A stretch of DNA of 64,000 nucleotides from Flavonifractor sp. An82 (GCF_002159265.1 NZ_NFHG01000001.1:186001-250000); one strand, 5' to 3'; counted from the first letter of the stretch, positions 15,534 to 24,135 are shown. The notes: generated by a model not told the origin, from the sequence alone. Translations and numbers: made by a program.

Positions 15534-15594
15534 GCGATCACCTCCTGCCGTTAGCTTGCCCACACTGCGCCCGCTTATCAGCCCAAAGGAAAAG

Positions 15595-15631
15595 CAAAAA
15601 AATCCGGACCGGGCCCTCAGGCCCGGCCCGG
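15595..15631 (-). terminator. Terminator of the membrane-protein operon
   Basis: On the minus strand a GC-rich stem (CCGGGCCGGGCC / GGCCCGGTCCGG) is followed by ATTTTTTTGC. It lies just after the stop of the DUF1461-like gene at 15639, a standard rho-independent terminator. Confidence 0.75.
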
Positions 15632-15638
15632 TACAGGT

Positions 15639-16292
15639 TTAAGCGCGTTTGCGGCGGATGAGGTCCGCCAGGATGAGCACGGTGCAGCAGGTGAGCAGCG
15701 CCACCCCGATGAGAATGGCGCAGTTGCAGAAAAATTCCTTCGGCATCACCTGGATGATCTGATCGGTGTTTTCATCAAAGATCCAGTTGTCCTTGCCGGG
15801 GAAGAAGATGGCGTGGAAGACCACAAAGGCCCGGTTGAAGTCCAGCGCCGCCAGACCGGCCACCACCAGAATCACCCCGCCGGTGCATACCCCGGCCCAG
15901 AAGCCGGGGCCGTGGCCCAGCAGGGGACGGAAGACCCATTTCTTCCACAGCCGCAGGACCAGCAGAAGGGCGCACAGGGCGGCGGTGATGCCCAGCACCC
16001 AGAAGTCCAGCAGGAACAGCCCCCGCACGTCGGCAAAGTGGCTGTAGCCCGATTCCGACCAGGCCAGCTGACCGGTGCCGAAGGGCTTGCCCAGCACGCA
16101 GTAGTCCAACACCTGGTCATAGGCCTCCCGGATGACCTCCTCCGACCAGCCGGTGCGCTCCGGCAGATCCAGGGTTTTGATCTGGATATAGTAGAAGGGG
16201 CGGAACAGGATGGGCAGGGCGATGGAGAAGCTGAGGATCAGCAGCGCCAGTATGACGGCGCACAGGACAGAGGCGGCTTTGGGCAGTCGCAT
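15639..16292 (-). CDS. DUF1461/TIGR01906-like integral membrane protein
   Basis: This 217-residue protein has an N-terminal membrane helix (VLCAVILALLILSFSIALPIL), an outer loop with a conserved-looking Y-I-L-D pattern (SEEVIREAYDQVLDYCVLGK and SESGYSHFADVRGLF), and three further helices near residues 95-112, 133-150 and 190-208. This fits DUF1461 proteins of Firmicutes, which have no known function. It is the last gene of a three-gene membrane operon, four bases after the previous stop. Confidence 0.8.
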   Translation of the reverse strand: MRLPKAASVLCAVILALLILSFSIALPILFRPFYYIQIKTLDLPERTGWSEEVIREAYDQVLDYCVLGKPFGTGQLAWSESGYSHFADVRGLFLLDFWVLGITAALCALLLVLRLWKKWVFRPLLGHGPGFWAGVCTGGVILVVAGLAALDFNRAFVVFHAIFFPGKDNWIFDENTDQIIQVMPKEFFCNCAILIGVALLTCCTVLILADLIRRKRA

Positions 16293-16296
16293 GGGA

Positions 16297-16947
16297 TCAC
16301 TTCCTTTTGACAGACAGAGAGATCAGCACCTGGGAGGGCAGGTAGAACAGCCACATGCCCACCCGGGCAAATTGTACCAGCGGGCCCCCTGCCGCCGGAA
16401 ACCAGGCGGACAGATTTTGCAGGCCAACGCACAGATCGCAGCACAGAAAGAGGAGCAGCCCCACTCCGAAGCCGCGGTAGGGGGGACGCAGGATGAGGCT
16501 CTCCAGCACGTTGACCGTCAGCTGGGAGAAGTAGAACAGGGAGAGGGCGGTGAGGCCGTCCAGAGCCCCCAGCCCGCCCGCCGTAATCCAGGCCGCCAGC
16601 ACCAGCAATCCCCGCAGGGCCAGCCGGAGGGGGAACTGCTCCCGGCGTACCGCGGCAATGCGGGTGAGGTAGAGCAGCTGCACTACGCAGAAGCAGGCCA
16701 CCCCCGCCAGATACCACCGGTCCAGCACCAGCAGAAAGAGGTCGGCCAGCACGGTAAAGCCCAGGGCCGCTTTCATCAGAGCGCCGTCCGTGCCGCGGCC
16801 TACCCTCAGGACAAAGAGGAAACACAGCAGGATGGAGAGATATTTCAGGGGGATATCCCAGCCGCTGCCCGGCCAAAACAGGTCCAGGGCCAGAAAGGCG
16901 GCGTAGAGGCAGCCCTCCAGGAGGGGAAACCACAGGCTGCGCTTCAT
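16297..16947 (-). CDS. YhhN-like (lysoplasmalogenase-family) membrane protein
   Basis: The ATG at 16947 overlaps the stop of the upstream gene (ATGA). The 216-residue protein is almost all hydrophobic, with about seven or eight membrane helices. A segment LADLFLLVLDRWYLAGVACF followed by CVVQLLYLTRI resembles the GD..L......F..G...F...H..Y pattern of YhhN/TMEM86 proteins. Some of those cleave the vinyl-ether bond of lysoplasmalogen. Clostridia make plasmalogens, so that role would fit. The match is suggestive only. Confidence 0.6.
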   Translation of the reverse strand: MKRSLWFPLLEGCLYAAFLALDLFWPGSGWDIPLKYLSILLCFLFVLRVGRGTDGALMKAALGFTVLADLFLLVLDRWYLAGVACFCVVQLLYLTRIAAVRREQFPLRLALRGLLVLAAWITAGGLGALDGLTALSLFYFSQLTVNVLESLILRPPYRGFGVGLLLFLCCDLCVGLQNLSAWFPAAGGPLVQFARVGMWLFYLPSQVLISLSVKRK

Positions 16948-17624
16948 TTCTTGAACCGCTCCAGCAGCTTCTGCTCCCAGCGGTCGCCGTACTTCATGCA
17001 CACCAGGAAGACGGCCAGACCGGCGGCCCCCAGCAGGGCCATGGCCCAGTAGGGAATGGCCAGCACCGAGCCGCCCACCAGGCAGGATACCAGCAGCCCC
17101 CAGGGCCGGGCCGCCAGCACCAGCACAAAGAAGCGTTTGAGGGGGATGTCGGTGAGACCGGCCAGAATGCACAGCAGATCGTCGGGGAAGAAGGGAAAGA
17201 GGAAGGCCAGAAAGAGAAACACGTCCCGCTTGCGGCGGATGATGTCCAGATATTTTTCCGACACCTTCTGGCTCACCAGCCGGTCCACAAACCGCTGGCC
17301 CAGGGCCCGGGCCAGCCAGAAGACCAGGGTGGAGCCCGCCACCACCGCCGCCCAGGTGAGCAGGAAGGCGGGCCAGGTGCCGAAGAGCAGGGCGCCGGCC
17401 AGGGCGGTGACGTTGCTGGGGATGGGGGCCACCACCACGCCCAGCAGCTGGATCACAAAGTAAAACAGGTGGGTGAAGGGGGCAAAGCGGGAAATATAGG
17501 CCCGCATTTCCTCCAGAGAGCCCAGGGAGGAAAAGAAGCCGGTCTGCCACAGCAGCAGTCCGCTGCCCCCCACCAGCAGGAGGGCCAGCAGCAGCGCTGG
17601 GAGCCAGGTGTGCTGTTTCTTCAA
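16944..17624 (-). CDS. TVP38/TMEM64-family membrane protein (DedA-like)
   Basis: Translation probably starts at the TTG at 17624, just after a GAGGCG purine stretch. No ATG gives a sensible N-terminus. The product of 226 residues has a first helix (LPALLLALLLVGGSGLLLW). It also carries the family core GVVVAPIPSNVTALAGALLF, GSTLVFWLARALGQRFVDRL and FLFPFFPDDLLCILAGLTDI. TVP38/DedA-like proteins are thought to act in lipid flipping or membrane homeostasis. It leads a three-gene operon of membrane proteins and diverges from the sigma-factor fusion gene. Confidence 0.85.
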   Translation of the reverse strand: MKKQHTWLPALLLALLLVGGSGLLLWQTGFFSSLGSLEEMRAYISRFAPFTHLFYFVIQLLGVVVAPIPSNVTALAGALLFGTWPAFLLTWAAVVAGSTLVFWLARALGQRFVDRLVSQKVSEKYLDIIRRKRDVFLFLAFLFPFFPDDLLCILAGLTDIPLKRFFVLVLAARPWGLLVSCLVGGSVLAIPYWAMALLGAAGLAVFLVCMKYGDRWEQKLLERFKK

Positions 17625-17773
17625 GCTGTGTCGCCTCGTCTTTCTGTGTTCTGTCCTATAGGCTATCACATCGGGACAGGAAAGGCCATTAAGATTTTCT
17701 GAATTTTTACAGGGATGTAGTTTTTGCCGCGAAAACGGTAGTATATAGATGAAGCCGGAAAGGAGGTGTTGAG

Positions 17774-19216
17774 ATGGCAGACGACAAGACAATCATAGAA
17801 CTGTTTTTCGCCCGTGACCAGCAGGCGATCCGGGAGCTGGACATGAAATACGGGAAAATCTGTCACGCCGTCTCGTACAATATTGTGAACAGCAGCCAGG
17901 ACGCAGAGGAGTGCGTCAATCAAGCGTACTTAGGCGCATGGAACACCATTCCACCGGAAAGGCCCGACCCCTTGCTTTCCTATCTCGTGAAAATCGTTCG
18001 GAACATTTCTCTCAAACTCTATTGGAGAAAGAATGCGGCCAAGCGAAACAGTATATACACAATCGCCATGCAGGAAATGGAGGCCTGTCTCGCAGACCGG
18101 AAAACCATGGAAGATGAGCTGGAAGCCAAAGAGCTGGCCCGAATCATTGAGGACTTTTTGGACACGCTGACCCATGAAAACCGGGCTATTTTCATGCGCC
18201 GCTATTGGTTTTCCGACAGTTACAAGGACATAGGCGGGCTTGTGGGCCTTTCGGAGAAAACGGTCTCCGTCCGGTTGACCCGTATCCGGAAGAAAATGAA
18301 ACAATATTTGATAGAAAGGGGGGGTGTTTGTATGAACGCAAAAAAGTTTTCTGACGCTATGAGCGAGCTTGATATCAAATATGTGGAGGAAGCGCTCCAT
18401 TACAAGAAGAACGCAAAAAGAACGGGTTGGATAAAGTGGGGTGCTGTGGCAGCTTGCTTCCTCCTTGTGCTGTCAATGGGAACGGTGGCTCTGGCGGCGA
18501 CACTGGGATATGATCCCATAGGGTGGATTCTATCTGCGTTTTCTGCCAATGAGGATGGGCCCAGTGCGGCGGTGATCCAGGAACAGATGCAGGAAGGGCA
18601 GTGGGTGTATTTGAACGATGACAATATTGCCGTCATTCTGCCGGAGTCGCCCACAAAAATTTTACTGAGTCATGACGGTGGAAAAACCTGGAAGGAATCT
18701 GTGGTTACGGGGAGCGACAAAATGATCCTCTGGGGGGAATGGAAGGAAGATGTGGTTCCTACAGGCGGATTTATCGGATTTTGGGGGGACGGCGGTTATC
18801 TCGTACTTACGGCTCCTGTTGCAATGGGCAACCAGCCCATGAGAATCTACCTGACCCACGACGGCGGAGAGACTTGGTCGGAAATCGGAAACCCCTACAA
18901 GGCCGGGGAACACTACTGTGTGCTGACCGGCGCAGGATTTTCTACCGATCAGATTGGATTTATCAGTTATCGCTATTATGAGGATGCAGGTCCGGATATC
19001 TGGTGGACCTCCAACGGAGGAGACACTTGGCGAGAGTTGACGGTACCGCTTCCGGAGCAATACACAGGGGAAGAATACGTGTTCACACCGCAATCTCCTG
19101 CGTTTCACGGCTCAAGCGGGGTCTACCCGATCAAGGTGTGCAACCAGTCTGACGGTGCTGTGGAGATGATTTATTTGTACAGTGATGACTATGGAATGAC
19201 CTGGGAATTTCGTTGA
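17774..19216 (+). CDS. Fusion of ECF sigma factor, membrane anchor and Asp-box sensor
   Basis: One 480-residue frame joins parts that are usually separate genes. Residues 1-185 form an ECF sigma factor, with region 2 near SSQDAEECVNQAYLGAW and region 4 near SYKDIGGLVGLSEKTVSVRL. Residues 187-218 resemble the cytoplasmic part of an anti-sigma factor, 219-242 form a membrane helix, and the outer part contains four Asp-box/BNR motifs (SHDGGKTW, THDGGETW, TSNGGDTW, SDDYGMTW). An internal ATG at 18332, after AAAGGGGGGG, could start the second half alone. Sigma activity may be held at the membrane. Codon use is less GC-rich than in neighbours. Confidence 0.8.
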   Translation: MADDKTIIELFFARDQQAIRELDMKYGKICHAVSYNIVNSSQDAEECVNQAYLGAWNTIPPERPDPLLSYLVKIVRNISLKLYWRKNAAKRNSIYTIAMQEMEACLADRKTMEDELEAKELARIIEDFLDTLTHENRAIFMRRYWFSDSYKDIGGLVGLSEKTVSVRLTRIRKKMKQYLIERGGVCMNAKKFSDAMSELDIKYVEEALHYKKNAKRTGWIKWGAVAACFLLVLSMGTVALAATLGYDPIGWILSAFSANEDGPSAAVIQEQMQEGQWVYLNDDNIAVILPESPTKILLSHDGGKTWKESVVTGSDKMILWGEWKEDVVPTGGFIGFWGDGGYLVLTAPVAMGNQPMRIYLTHDGGETWSEIGNPYKAGEHYCVLTGAGFSTDQIGFISYRYYEDAGPDIWWTSNGGDTWRELTVPLPEQYTGEEYVFTPQSPAFHGSSGVYPIKVCNQSDGAVEMIYLYSDDYGMTWEFR

Positions 19217-19272
19217 ACATGGAGCGCTGCCCAGAACGGAAATGCCTGTGGGCAGAACAGGGGCGGCCCCCT

Positions 19273-19304
19273 AAAAACGCAAAAATCCACACCCGAAGGT
19301 GTGG
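19273..19304 (-). terminator. Terminator of the 27-residue gene
   Basis: On the minus strand the stem CCACACC / GGTGTGG closes a UUCG-type tetraloop and is followed by ATTTTTGCGTTTTT. It is a textbook rho-independent terminator placed about 25 bases after the stop of the small gene at 19329. Confidence 0.85.
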
Positions 19305-19328
19305 TTCTTGTCCATAGATGAAAGGGAC

Positions 19329-19412
19329 TTACCGCTCGCTGGAGACCACCTGCTGGTCGCCGTCAAAGATCAGCTCGTCCACGTCCTTGGCATTGTAGTT
19401 GTACTCGGTCAT
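19329..19412 (-). CDS. Stand-alone 27-residue peptide gene
   Basis: This short frame has every sign of a real transcription unit: a 17-bp-spaced promoter at 19448-19476, a CAGGAGGTGATAGTAAG ribosome-binding site just before ATG at 19412, and a UUCG terminator downstream. The acidic peptide begins MTEYNYNAKDVDELIFDG and ends VVSSER. It has no signal peptide or membrane helix. I do not recognise it. It could be a small regulator or precursor. It lies between the sigma-fusion gene and znuB and is transcribed in the same direction as the zinc transporter operon. Confidence 0.7.
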   Translation of the reverse strand: MTEYNYNAKDVDELIFDGDQQVVSSER

Positions 19413-19447
19413 CTTACTATCACCTCCTGTCTGATTTCACTGAACTC

Positions 19448-19476
19448 AGTATACGCCCCACCCAGGTAAAGAACAA
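19448..19476 (-). promoter_or_regulatory. Sigma-A promoter of the 27-residue gene
   Basis: On the minus strand TTGTTC (19471-19476) and TATACT (19448-19453) are separated by exactly 17 bases, about 36 bases upstream of the start codon. No operator is evident. Confidence 0.75.
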
Positions 19477-19522
19477 GAGGACCTTGGTAAAGTTCACATA
19501 AAGTTTGCACTTGGAAACAGTC

Positions 19523-19565
19523 AAAAAGCCGTTCGGGCCTGTAAAGGGTCCGAACGGCTTTTCAA
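19523..19565. terminator. Terminator downstream of znuB
   Basis: The inverted repeat AAAGCCGTTCGG / CCGAACGGCTTT has T-runs on both strands (GGCTTTTTGACTG on minus and GGCTTTTCAAA on plus). It ends the znuCBA transcript and could work both ways. Confidence 0.75.
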
Positions 19566-19569
19566 ATCG

Positions 19570-20418
19570 TTACATCCGCTTTTTCCGCAGCAGGAAGGTA
19601 ATGGCGAACCACAGGGCCAGATAGAGGGTGATGGAGGCGCCGGCGGAGGACCCCAGCTCGTAGGAGGTCATCAGTCCGGCGATGCCCGCCACCACGGCGG
19701 CCGCAATGGAGATCAGGTGGAACTGCCGCATGTTCCGGGCCAGGTTGCGGGCGGCGGCGGCAGGGAGGACCAGCAGGGAGTTGATGACCATGAGGCCCAC
19801 CCAGGTCATGGACACAGTGACCACCACGGCGATGGCCATGGAGAAGACGGCCTCCTGCCAGAACACCTGGATGCCCCGGCTGTCGGCCAGAGCGGGGTGG
19901 ACGGAGGAGAGCATGAGCCCGTTGAAGGAGCACAGCCACAGCACAATCACCACCAGCAGGATGACGGCCAGCAGGGCGATCTTGCCCGGTTCCACGCTGA
20001 GGATATCGCCGATGAGCAGGCTGTTGAACTTGGTGAAGCTGCCGCTGTCAAAGGTGGCGATGAAGATGCCCAGGGCCACGGCGGTGGAGGAGAACACCCC
20101 GATCACCGTGTCGCTGGCCATGTTGGACCGGCGCTGGACGTAGGTAAAGAGCAGGGCGAAGGCGGCGGCCAGCAGGATGGCGGCCCACATGGGGTCGGCC
20201 AGGCCGCACAGGGTGCCGATGGCGATGCCGGTAAAGGCGGAGTGGCCCAGGGCGTCGGAGAAGAAGCTCATCCGGTTGGTGACCACCATAGTGGACAGGA
20301 TGCCGAACAGGGGGGAGATGACCAGCACCGCCAGTAGGGCATTTTTCATGAAGTACATGGTGCCGGGAGCGGCCCACTCGAAGGGGAGCAGCTCCACCAG
20401 GGAATACCACAGTTCCAT
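19570..20418 (-). CDS. znuB: Zinc/manganese-type ABC transporter permease
   Basis: This 282-residue ABC-3-family permease has about eight membrane helices and the family segment MSFFSDALGHSAFTGIAIG near residues 50-70, where a conserved His-rich loop contacts the metal path. The C-terminus ends LWFAITFLLRKKRM. It would carry zinc (or manganese) across the membrane, driven by the ATPase encoded immediately upstream. It is the last gene of znuA-znuC-znuB. Confidence 0.9.
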   Translation of the reverse strand: MELWYSLVELLPFEWAAPGTMYFMKNALLAVLVISPLFGILSTMVVTNRMSFFSDALGHSAFTGIAIGTLCGLADPMWAAILLAAAFALLFTYVQRRSNMASDTVIGVFSSTAVALGIFIATFDSGSFTKFNSLLIGDILSVEPGKIALLAVILLVVIVLWLCSFNGLMLSSVHPALADSRGIQVFWQEAVFSMAIAVVVTVSMTWVGLMVINSLLVLPAAAARNLARNMRQFHLISIAAAVVAGIAGLMTSYELGSSAGASITLYLALWFAITFLLRKKRM

Positions 20419-21188
20419 TACTTCTGCCCTCCTTTCCCCAGGGCCAGGTGAAAGACCTCCTGAAATTCAGGGGAGGACAGGACCTCCTGAGGGGGCCCCA
20501 CCTTGAGTACCTGGCTCTTCAGCAGGATCACCTTGTCGGCGTACTGGTCCAGGGTGGCAAAGTCGTGGGTGGACAGCAGGATGGACAGGTCGAACCGGGT
20601 GCGGATCTCGTCCAGCATGTCCAGCAGCTGCTTCTCGCCGTCGATGTCCACGCCGGAGAGAGGCTCGTCCAGAATGAGAATGTGGGGCAGGGGCTCCAGG
20701 GCCAGGGCCAGCAGCACCCGCTGGAGCTCGCCGCCGGACAGGGCTCCCATCCGCTTGTCCATCAGGCTCTCCCCGTGGACCCGGGCCAGACAGTCGGCCA
20801 CCCGGGTGCGCAGCTTCTTGGGGGAGGGGAGGAACACCGGCCAGCGGGAGATGGCGGCGGAGAAAAAGTCAAAGACGCTCACCGGGTCCCCCCGGTCGAA
20901 GCTGGGGGACTGGGGCACGTAGCCGATGAGGGGCCGGGTCTTGTCACCCCCCGCCCGCTGGAACTCGATGAGGCCGGTGTGGGGGATCTGCCCTAAAATG
21001 GTGCGGAAGAGGGAGCTTTTGCCCGCTCCGTTGGGGCCGATGAGGGCCACGATCTCCCCGCAGTGCAGGTGGAAGGATACGTCGTGGAGGACCTCTTCAT
21101 TGCCGAAGTTGACCCCCAGGTCGGCCACCTTCAGGCAGCAGGACCCGGCGCAGCCCGGCCCGGAATCGCCGTGTTTGTGTACGCTCAT
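20418..21188 (-). CDS. znuC: Zinc/manganese-type ABC transporter ATPase
   Basis: This 256-residue ATPase has a Walker A motif GPNGAGKSS (residues 51-59), a signature LSGGELQRV and a Walker B ILILDEP. The first 20 residues are rich in His and Cys (VHKHGDSGPGCAGSCC), which could bind metal. It overlaps the permease start by one base and the znuA stop by four bases. Together the three genes form a typical metal uptake transporter. Confidence 0.92.
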   Translation of the reverse strand: MSVHKHGDSGPGCAGSCCLKVADLGVNFGNEEVLHDVSFHLHCGEIVALIGPNGAGKSSLFRTILGQIPHTGLIEFQRAGGDKTRPLIGYVPQSPSFDRGDPVSVFDFFSAAISRWPVFLPSPKKLRTRVADCLARVHGESLMDKRMGALSGGELQRVLLALALEPLPHILILDEPLSGVDIDGEKQLLDMLDEIRTRFDLSILLSTHDFATLDQYADKVILLKSQVLKVGPPQEVLSSPEFQEVFHLALGKGGQK

Positions 21189-22075
21189 CCAAACGCCTCC
21201 ACAATGGTGTCAATGTTGTTCTGCATGGCGTCCAGGTAGGGCTGAATGCCTGTGCCGTCGCCGCTCATGATCATGTTCAGCTGATAGACACCGCAGCCGC
21301 ACTCTCTGGAGATGGCCTGTGCGGTGGATTCGGAACCGTTGACCTCGGTAAAGATGGCGGGCAGCTGGTACTGATCCACCAGAGAGACGATCTCCTGGAT
21401 CTCCTGGGCGCTGGCCTCGCTGCCCTCTTCCTCCTCAATGGCCTTCAGCAGCTCCAGACCAAAGGAGCGGGAAAAGTACTGGAAGCCGTCGTGGAAGGTG
21501 ATCAGCTTGGGAGCAGACAGGGTGGTCAGCTGCTCCTTCCACTGCTGTGCGGCCTCTTCCACCTGCTGCTGCACCGCGGCACAGCTGGCCTGGAGGTCCT
21601 GACCGGTGATCTGACCCAGTTGGTCGGCAATGGTGCCCAGCATGACCTGAGCATTGGCAGGGTCCATCCAGATGTGGGGGTCGTACTCGGTGTCGTGGTC
21701 GTGGCCCTCATGGCCCTGGGCAGGCAGCAGGTCCATCCCCGCCGAGCAGTCGATGACCGTGGCGTCCGAGGCGGACAGCGCGTCGTCCATAAAGTCCTCC
21801 AGCCCGGCGCCGTTCATGACGATGACGTCGGCCCCCTCAATGGCCTTCATGTCGCTGACGGTGAGGGTGTAGTCGTGGAGACAGGAGGTCTGCTGGTTCA
21901 CCAGCAGGCTCACCTCCACCCCCTCCGCCCCCTCGGTCACCGCGGTGGTGAAGAGGTAGACCGGGTAGGTGGTGGCCACAATGTGGAGGGTATCTTCGTC
22001 CTGGGCGGGGGCGGGCTGTCCGCAGGCGGAGAGCAGCAGGACAAGGGCGCACAGGGGCGCAATCAGTTTTTTCAT
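21185..22075 (-). CDS. znuA: Zinc-binding lipoprotein of metal ABC transporter
   Basis: This 296-residue protein has a lipoprotein signal with lipobox LLLSAC (Cys at residue 18), so it is anchored outside the membrane. The mature part carries the ZnuA/AdcA fold: an early IVATTYPVYLFTTAV, a histidine- and aspartate-rich loop GHEGHDHDTEYDPHIW near residues 120-135, and FHDGFQYFSRSFGLELL. The loop is typical of zinc-binding members. It is the first gene of the operon, behind a strong promoter at 22119-22147. Confidence 0.92.
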   Translation of the reverse strand: MKKLIAPLCALVLLLSACGQPAPAQDEDTLHIVATTYPVYLFTTAVTEGAEGVEVSLLVNQQTSCLHDYTLTVSDMKAIEGADVIVMNGAGLEDFMDDALSASDATVIDCSAGMDLLPAQGHEGHDHDTEYDPHIWMDPANAQVMLGTIADQLGQITGQDLQASCAAVQQQVEEAAQQWKEQLTTLSAPKLITFHDGFQYFSRSFGLELLKAIEEEEGSEASAQEIQEIVSLVDQYQLPAIFTEVNGSESTAQAISRECGCGVYQLNMIMSGDGTGIQPYLDAMQNNIDTIVEAFG

Positions 22076-22118
22076 ATCGTTCCCCTTATCAGTAAAATTG
22101 AATCGATGACAACTTTAT

Positions 22119-22147
22119 ATTATACTGCTTTTTTCGCCTGCTGTAAA
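22119..22147 (-). promoter_or_regulatory. Promoter of znuACB
   Basis: On the minus strand TTTACA (22142-22147) and TATAAT (22119-22124) are spaced by 17 bases. No convincing Zur box is seen, although repression by zinc would be expected for this operon. Confidence 0.8.
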
Positions 22148-22250
22148 ACAAAATATTTGCTCTGTGTACTGGATAAAGCCACAAAAGAATGATAAAATTA
22201 CAGTGTTATGTAATAGATGTCCAAGGATCAGAAAGAAAAGGAGCCAAGCT

Positions 22251-24011
22251 ATGGACTACTACGCATTTTATACCGGGCAGTGCTTTGACGCATACACCTG
22301 GCTGGGGGCCCACCGGGAGGAGGAGGGGTGGGTCTTCCGCACCTTCGCGCCGGGAGCGGCGGGGGTGGTGCTGCTCCACGGGGGACGGGAGCTGCCCATG
22401 GAGCGGGTCCACGACGGGAATTTTTATGAACTGCGGACCGACGGCGTGGAGCCGGGGGACTGCTACCAGTACCGCATTTACCGCCGGGACGGAGGCTATA
22501 CCGACCACTGCGACCCCTACGGCTTCGGCATGGAGCTGCGGCCCGACCACCGCTCGGTGGTGCGGGATCTGGCGGAGCACACCTTTCAGGATGAGGCTTG
22601 GATGGAAGGGCGGAGCAGCCGTATCGAGGAGCCGCTGAACATTTACGAGCTCCACCTGGGCTCCTGGCGGAGAAAGCCCGACGGCGGCTGGTACCGCTAT
22701 GACGAGCTGGCCCAGCCCCTCATTACTTATATAAAGGAGAGCGGCTACAACTATGTGGAGTTTCTCCCACTCAGTGAGCACCCCTGCGACGAGAGCTGGG
22801 GCTACCAGATCACCGGCTTTTACGCCCCCACCAGCCGGTACGGCACCGCCAAGGAGCTGATGACCCTCATTGACCGGCTCCATCAGGCGGGGATCGGGGT
22901 GATCCTGGACTTTGTGCCCGCCCACTTTGCGGTGGACGACTACGGCCTGGCCCGGTATGACGGCACCGCCCTCTATGAGTACCCCCACCGGGACGTGGAG
23001 GTCAGCGAGTGGGGGAGCCACAACTTCATGCACTCCCGGGGGGAGGTGCGCTCCTTCCTCCAGTCCTGCGCCCGGTACTGGCTGGAGGTGTTCCACTTTG
23101 ACGGCCTGCGGATGGACGCCATCAGCCGCATCCTCTACTGGCAGGGAGATGAGGCCCGGGGGGTCAACGGGGACGGGGTGGCCTTCCTGCGCACCATGAA
23201 CCGGGGCCTGAAGCAGCTGTGCCCCGACTGCATCCTGGCGGCGGAGGACTCCACCAACTTCCCCAAGGTCACCGCCCCGGCGGACCAGGGGGGACTGGGC
23301 TTTGACTACAAGTGGGACATGGGGTGGATGCACGACACCCTGTCCTATTTCCAGACGCCCCCGGATCAGCGGCCCGGGCGGTATCACCAGCTCACCTTCT
23401 CCATGCACTACTTTCCCCAGGAGCGCTACCTGCTCCCCCTGTCCCACGACGAGGTGGTCCACGGCAAGGCCACCATTTTGCAGAAGATGCACGGGGATTA
23501 TGACGGGAAGTTCCCCCAGGCCCGGGCCCTCTACCTCTATATGATGGTCCACCCGGGGAAGAAGCTCAACTTCATGGGCAATGAGATCGGCCACTTCCGG
23601 GAGTGGGACGAACGCCGGGAGCAGGACTGGCTGCTGCTGGACTATCCCATCCACGACGCCTTCTACCATTACATATCGGAGCTGAACCATATTTATCTGG
23701 ACCACCCGGCCCTCTCCCAGTGGGACTACCGGCCGGAGGGCTTCGCCTGGCTGGACTGCCGCCGGGAGGAGGCCTGTGTCTACGCCATCCAGCGGCAGGG
23801 GGGCGGGGAGCGGCTGGCGGCCCTCCTCAACCTCAGCGATCAGGCCCGGCAATACCAGATGCCCGCCCGGTCGGGGGCCGAGCTGCTCCTCCACACCGAC
23901 TGGCAGCGCTTCGGCGGCCGCACCCCGGAGGGGAAGGCGCCCAGGCCCGCCGGAGGCGTGCTTACGGTGTGCCTGCCCCCCTATTCCGGCCAGCTGTACC
24001 GCATGAAATGA
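22251..24011 (+). CDS. glgB: 1,4-alpha-glucan branching enzyme
   Basis: The ATG at 22251 follows an AAAAGGAGCCAAGCT ribosome-binding site; an upstream in-frame start reads through the promoter region. The 586-residue protein has the CBM48-like N-terminus, the GH13 barrel and motifs FDGLRMDAIS (nucleophile Asp289), LAAEDST (acid/base Glu332) and LPLSHDEVVHGK. It forms alpha-1,6 branches in glycogen. It is somewhat short for the family, and no other glycogen gene is adjacent, so it may be part of a dispersed set. Confidence 0.93.
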   Translation: MDYYAFYTGQCFDAYTWLGAHREEEGWVFRTFAPGAAGVVLLHGGRELPMERVHDGNFYELRTDGVEPGDCYQYRIYRRDGGYTDHCDPYGFGMELRPDHRSVVRDLAEHTFQDEAWMEGRSSRIEEPLNIYELHLGSWRRKPDGGWYRYDELAQPLITYIKESGYNYVEFLPLSEHPCDESWGYQITGFYAPTSRYGTAKELMTLIDRLHQAGIGVILDFVPAHFAVDDYGLARYDGTALYEYPHRDVEVSEWGSHNFMHSRGEVRSFLQSCARYWLEVFHFDGLRMDAISRILYWQGDEARGVNGDGVAFLRTMNRGLKQLCPDCILAAEDSTNFPKVTAPADQGGLGFDYKWDMGWMHDTLSYFQTPPDQRPGRYHQLTFSMHYFPQERYLLPLSHDEVVHGKATILQKMHGDYDGKFPQARALYLYMMVHPGKKLNFMGNEIGHFREWDERREQDWLLLDYPIHDAFYHYISELNHIYLDHPALSQWDYRPEGFAWLDCRREEACVYAIQRQGGGERLAALLNLSDQARQYQMPARSGAELLLHTDWQRFGGRTPEGKAPRPAGGVLTVCLPPYSGQLYRMK

Positions 24012-24015
24012 AGCG

Positions 24016-24097
24016 AATATTCATTGCAAAATGAATATTATACGGAATAGCCAAAATATTGCCCAATGAGCCCCGGAAAAATACGCATATTTATGCG
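24016..24097. promoter_or_regulatory. Two palindromes upstream of argG, candidate ArgR operators
   Basis: A perfect 10-bp inverted repeat (AATATTCATT / AATGAATATT, 24016-24039) and a 6-bp one (CGCATA / TATGCG, 24084-24097) lie upstream of the argG promoter. Both resemble ArgR half-sites (TGAAT-type), the second only weakly. ArgR control of an arginine operon is expected. Confidence 0.45.
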
Positions 24098-24106
24098 ATA
24101 TTACTC

Positions 24107-24135
24107 TTGCATTTTCCAGTGGGCTGTGGTACACT
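24107..24135 (+). promoter_or_regulatory. Promoter of the arginine operon
   Basis: TTGCAT (24107-24112) and TACACT (24130-24135) are separated by 17 bases, about 33 bases upstream of the argG start. The second candidate ArgR site ends 10 bases before the -35 element. Confidence 0.75.

Noticed and set aside
22164-22250. Longer glgB start
   Set aside because: The extra 29 codons lie in the promoter region and lack a ribosome-binding site; the start at 22251 has a good one.
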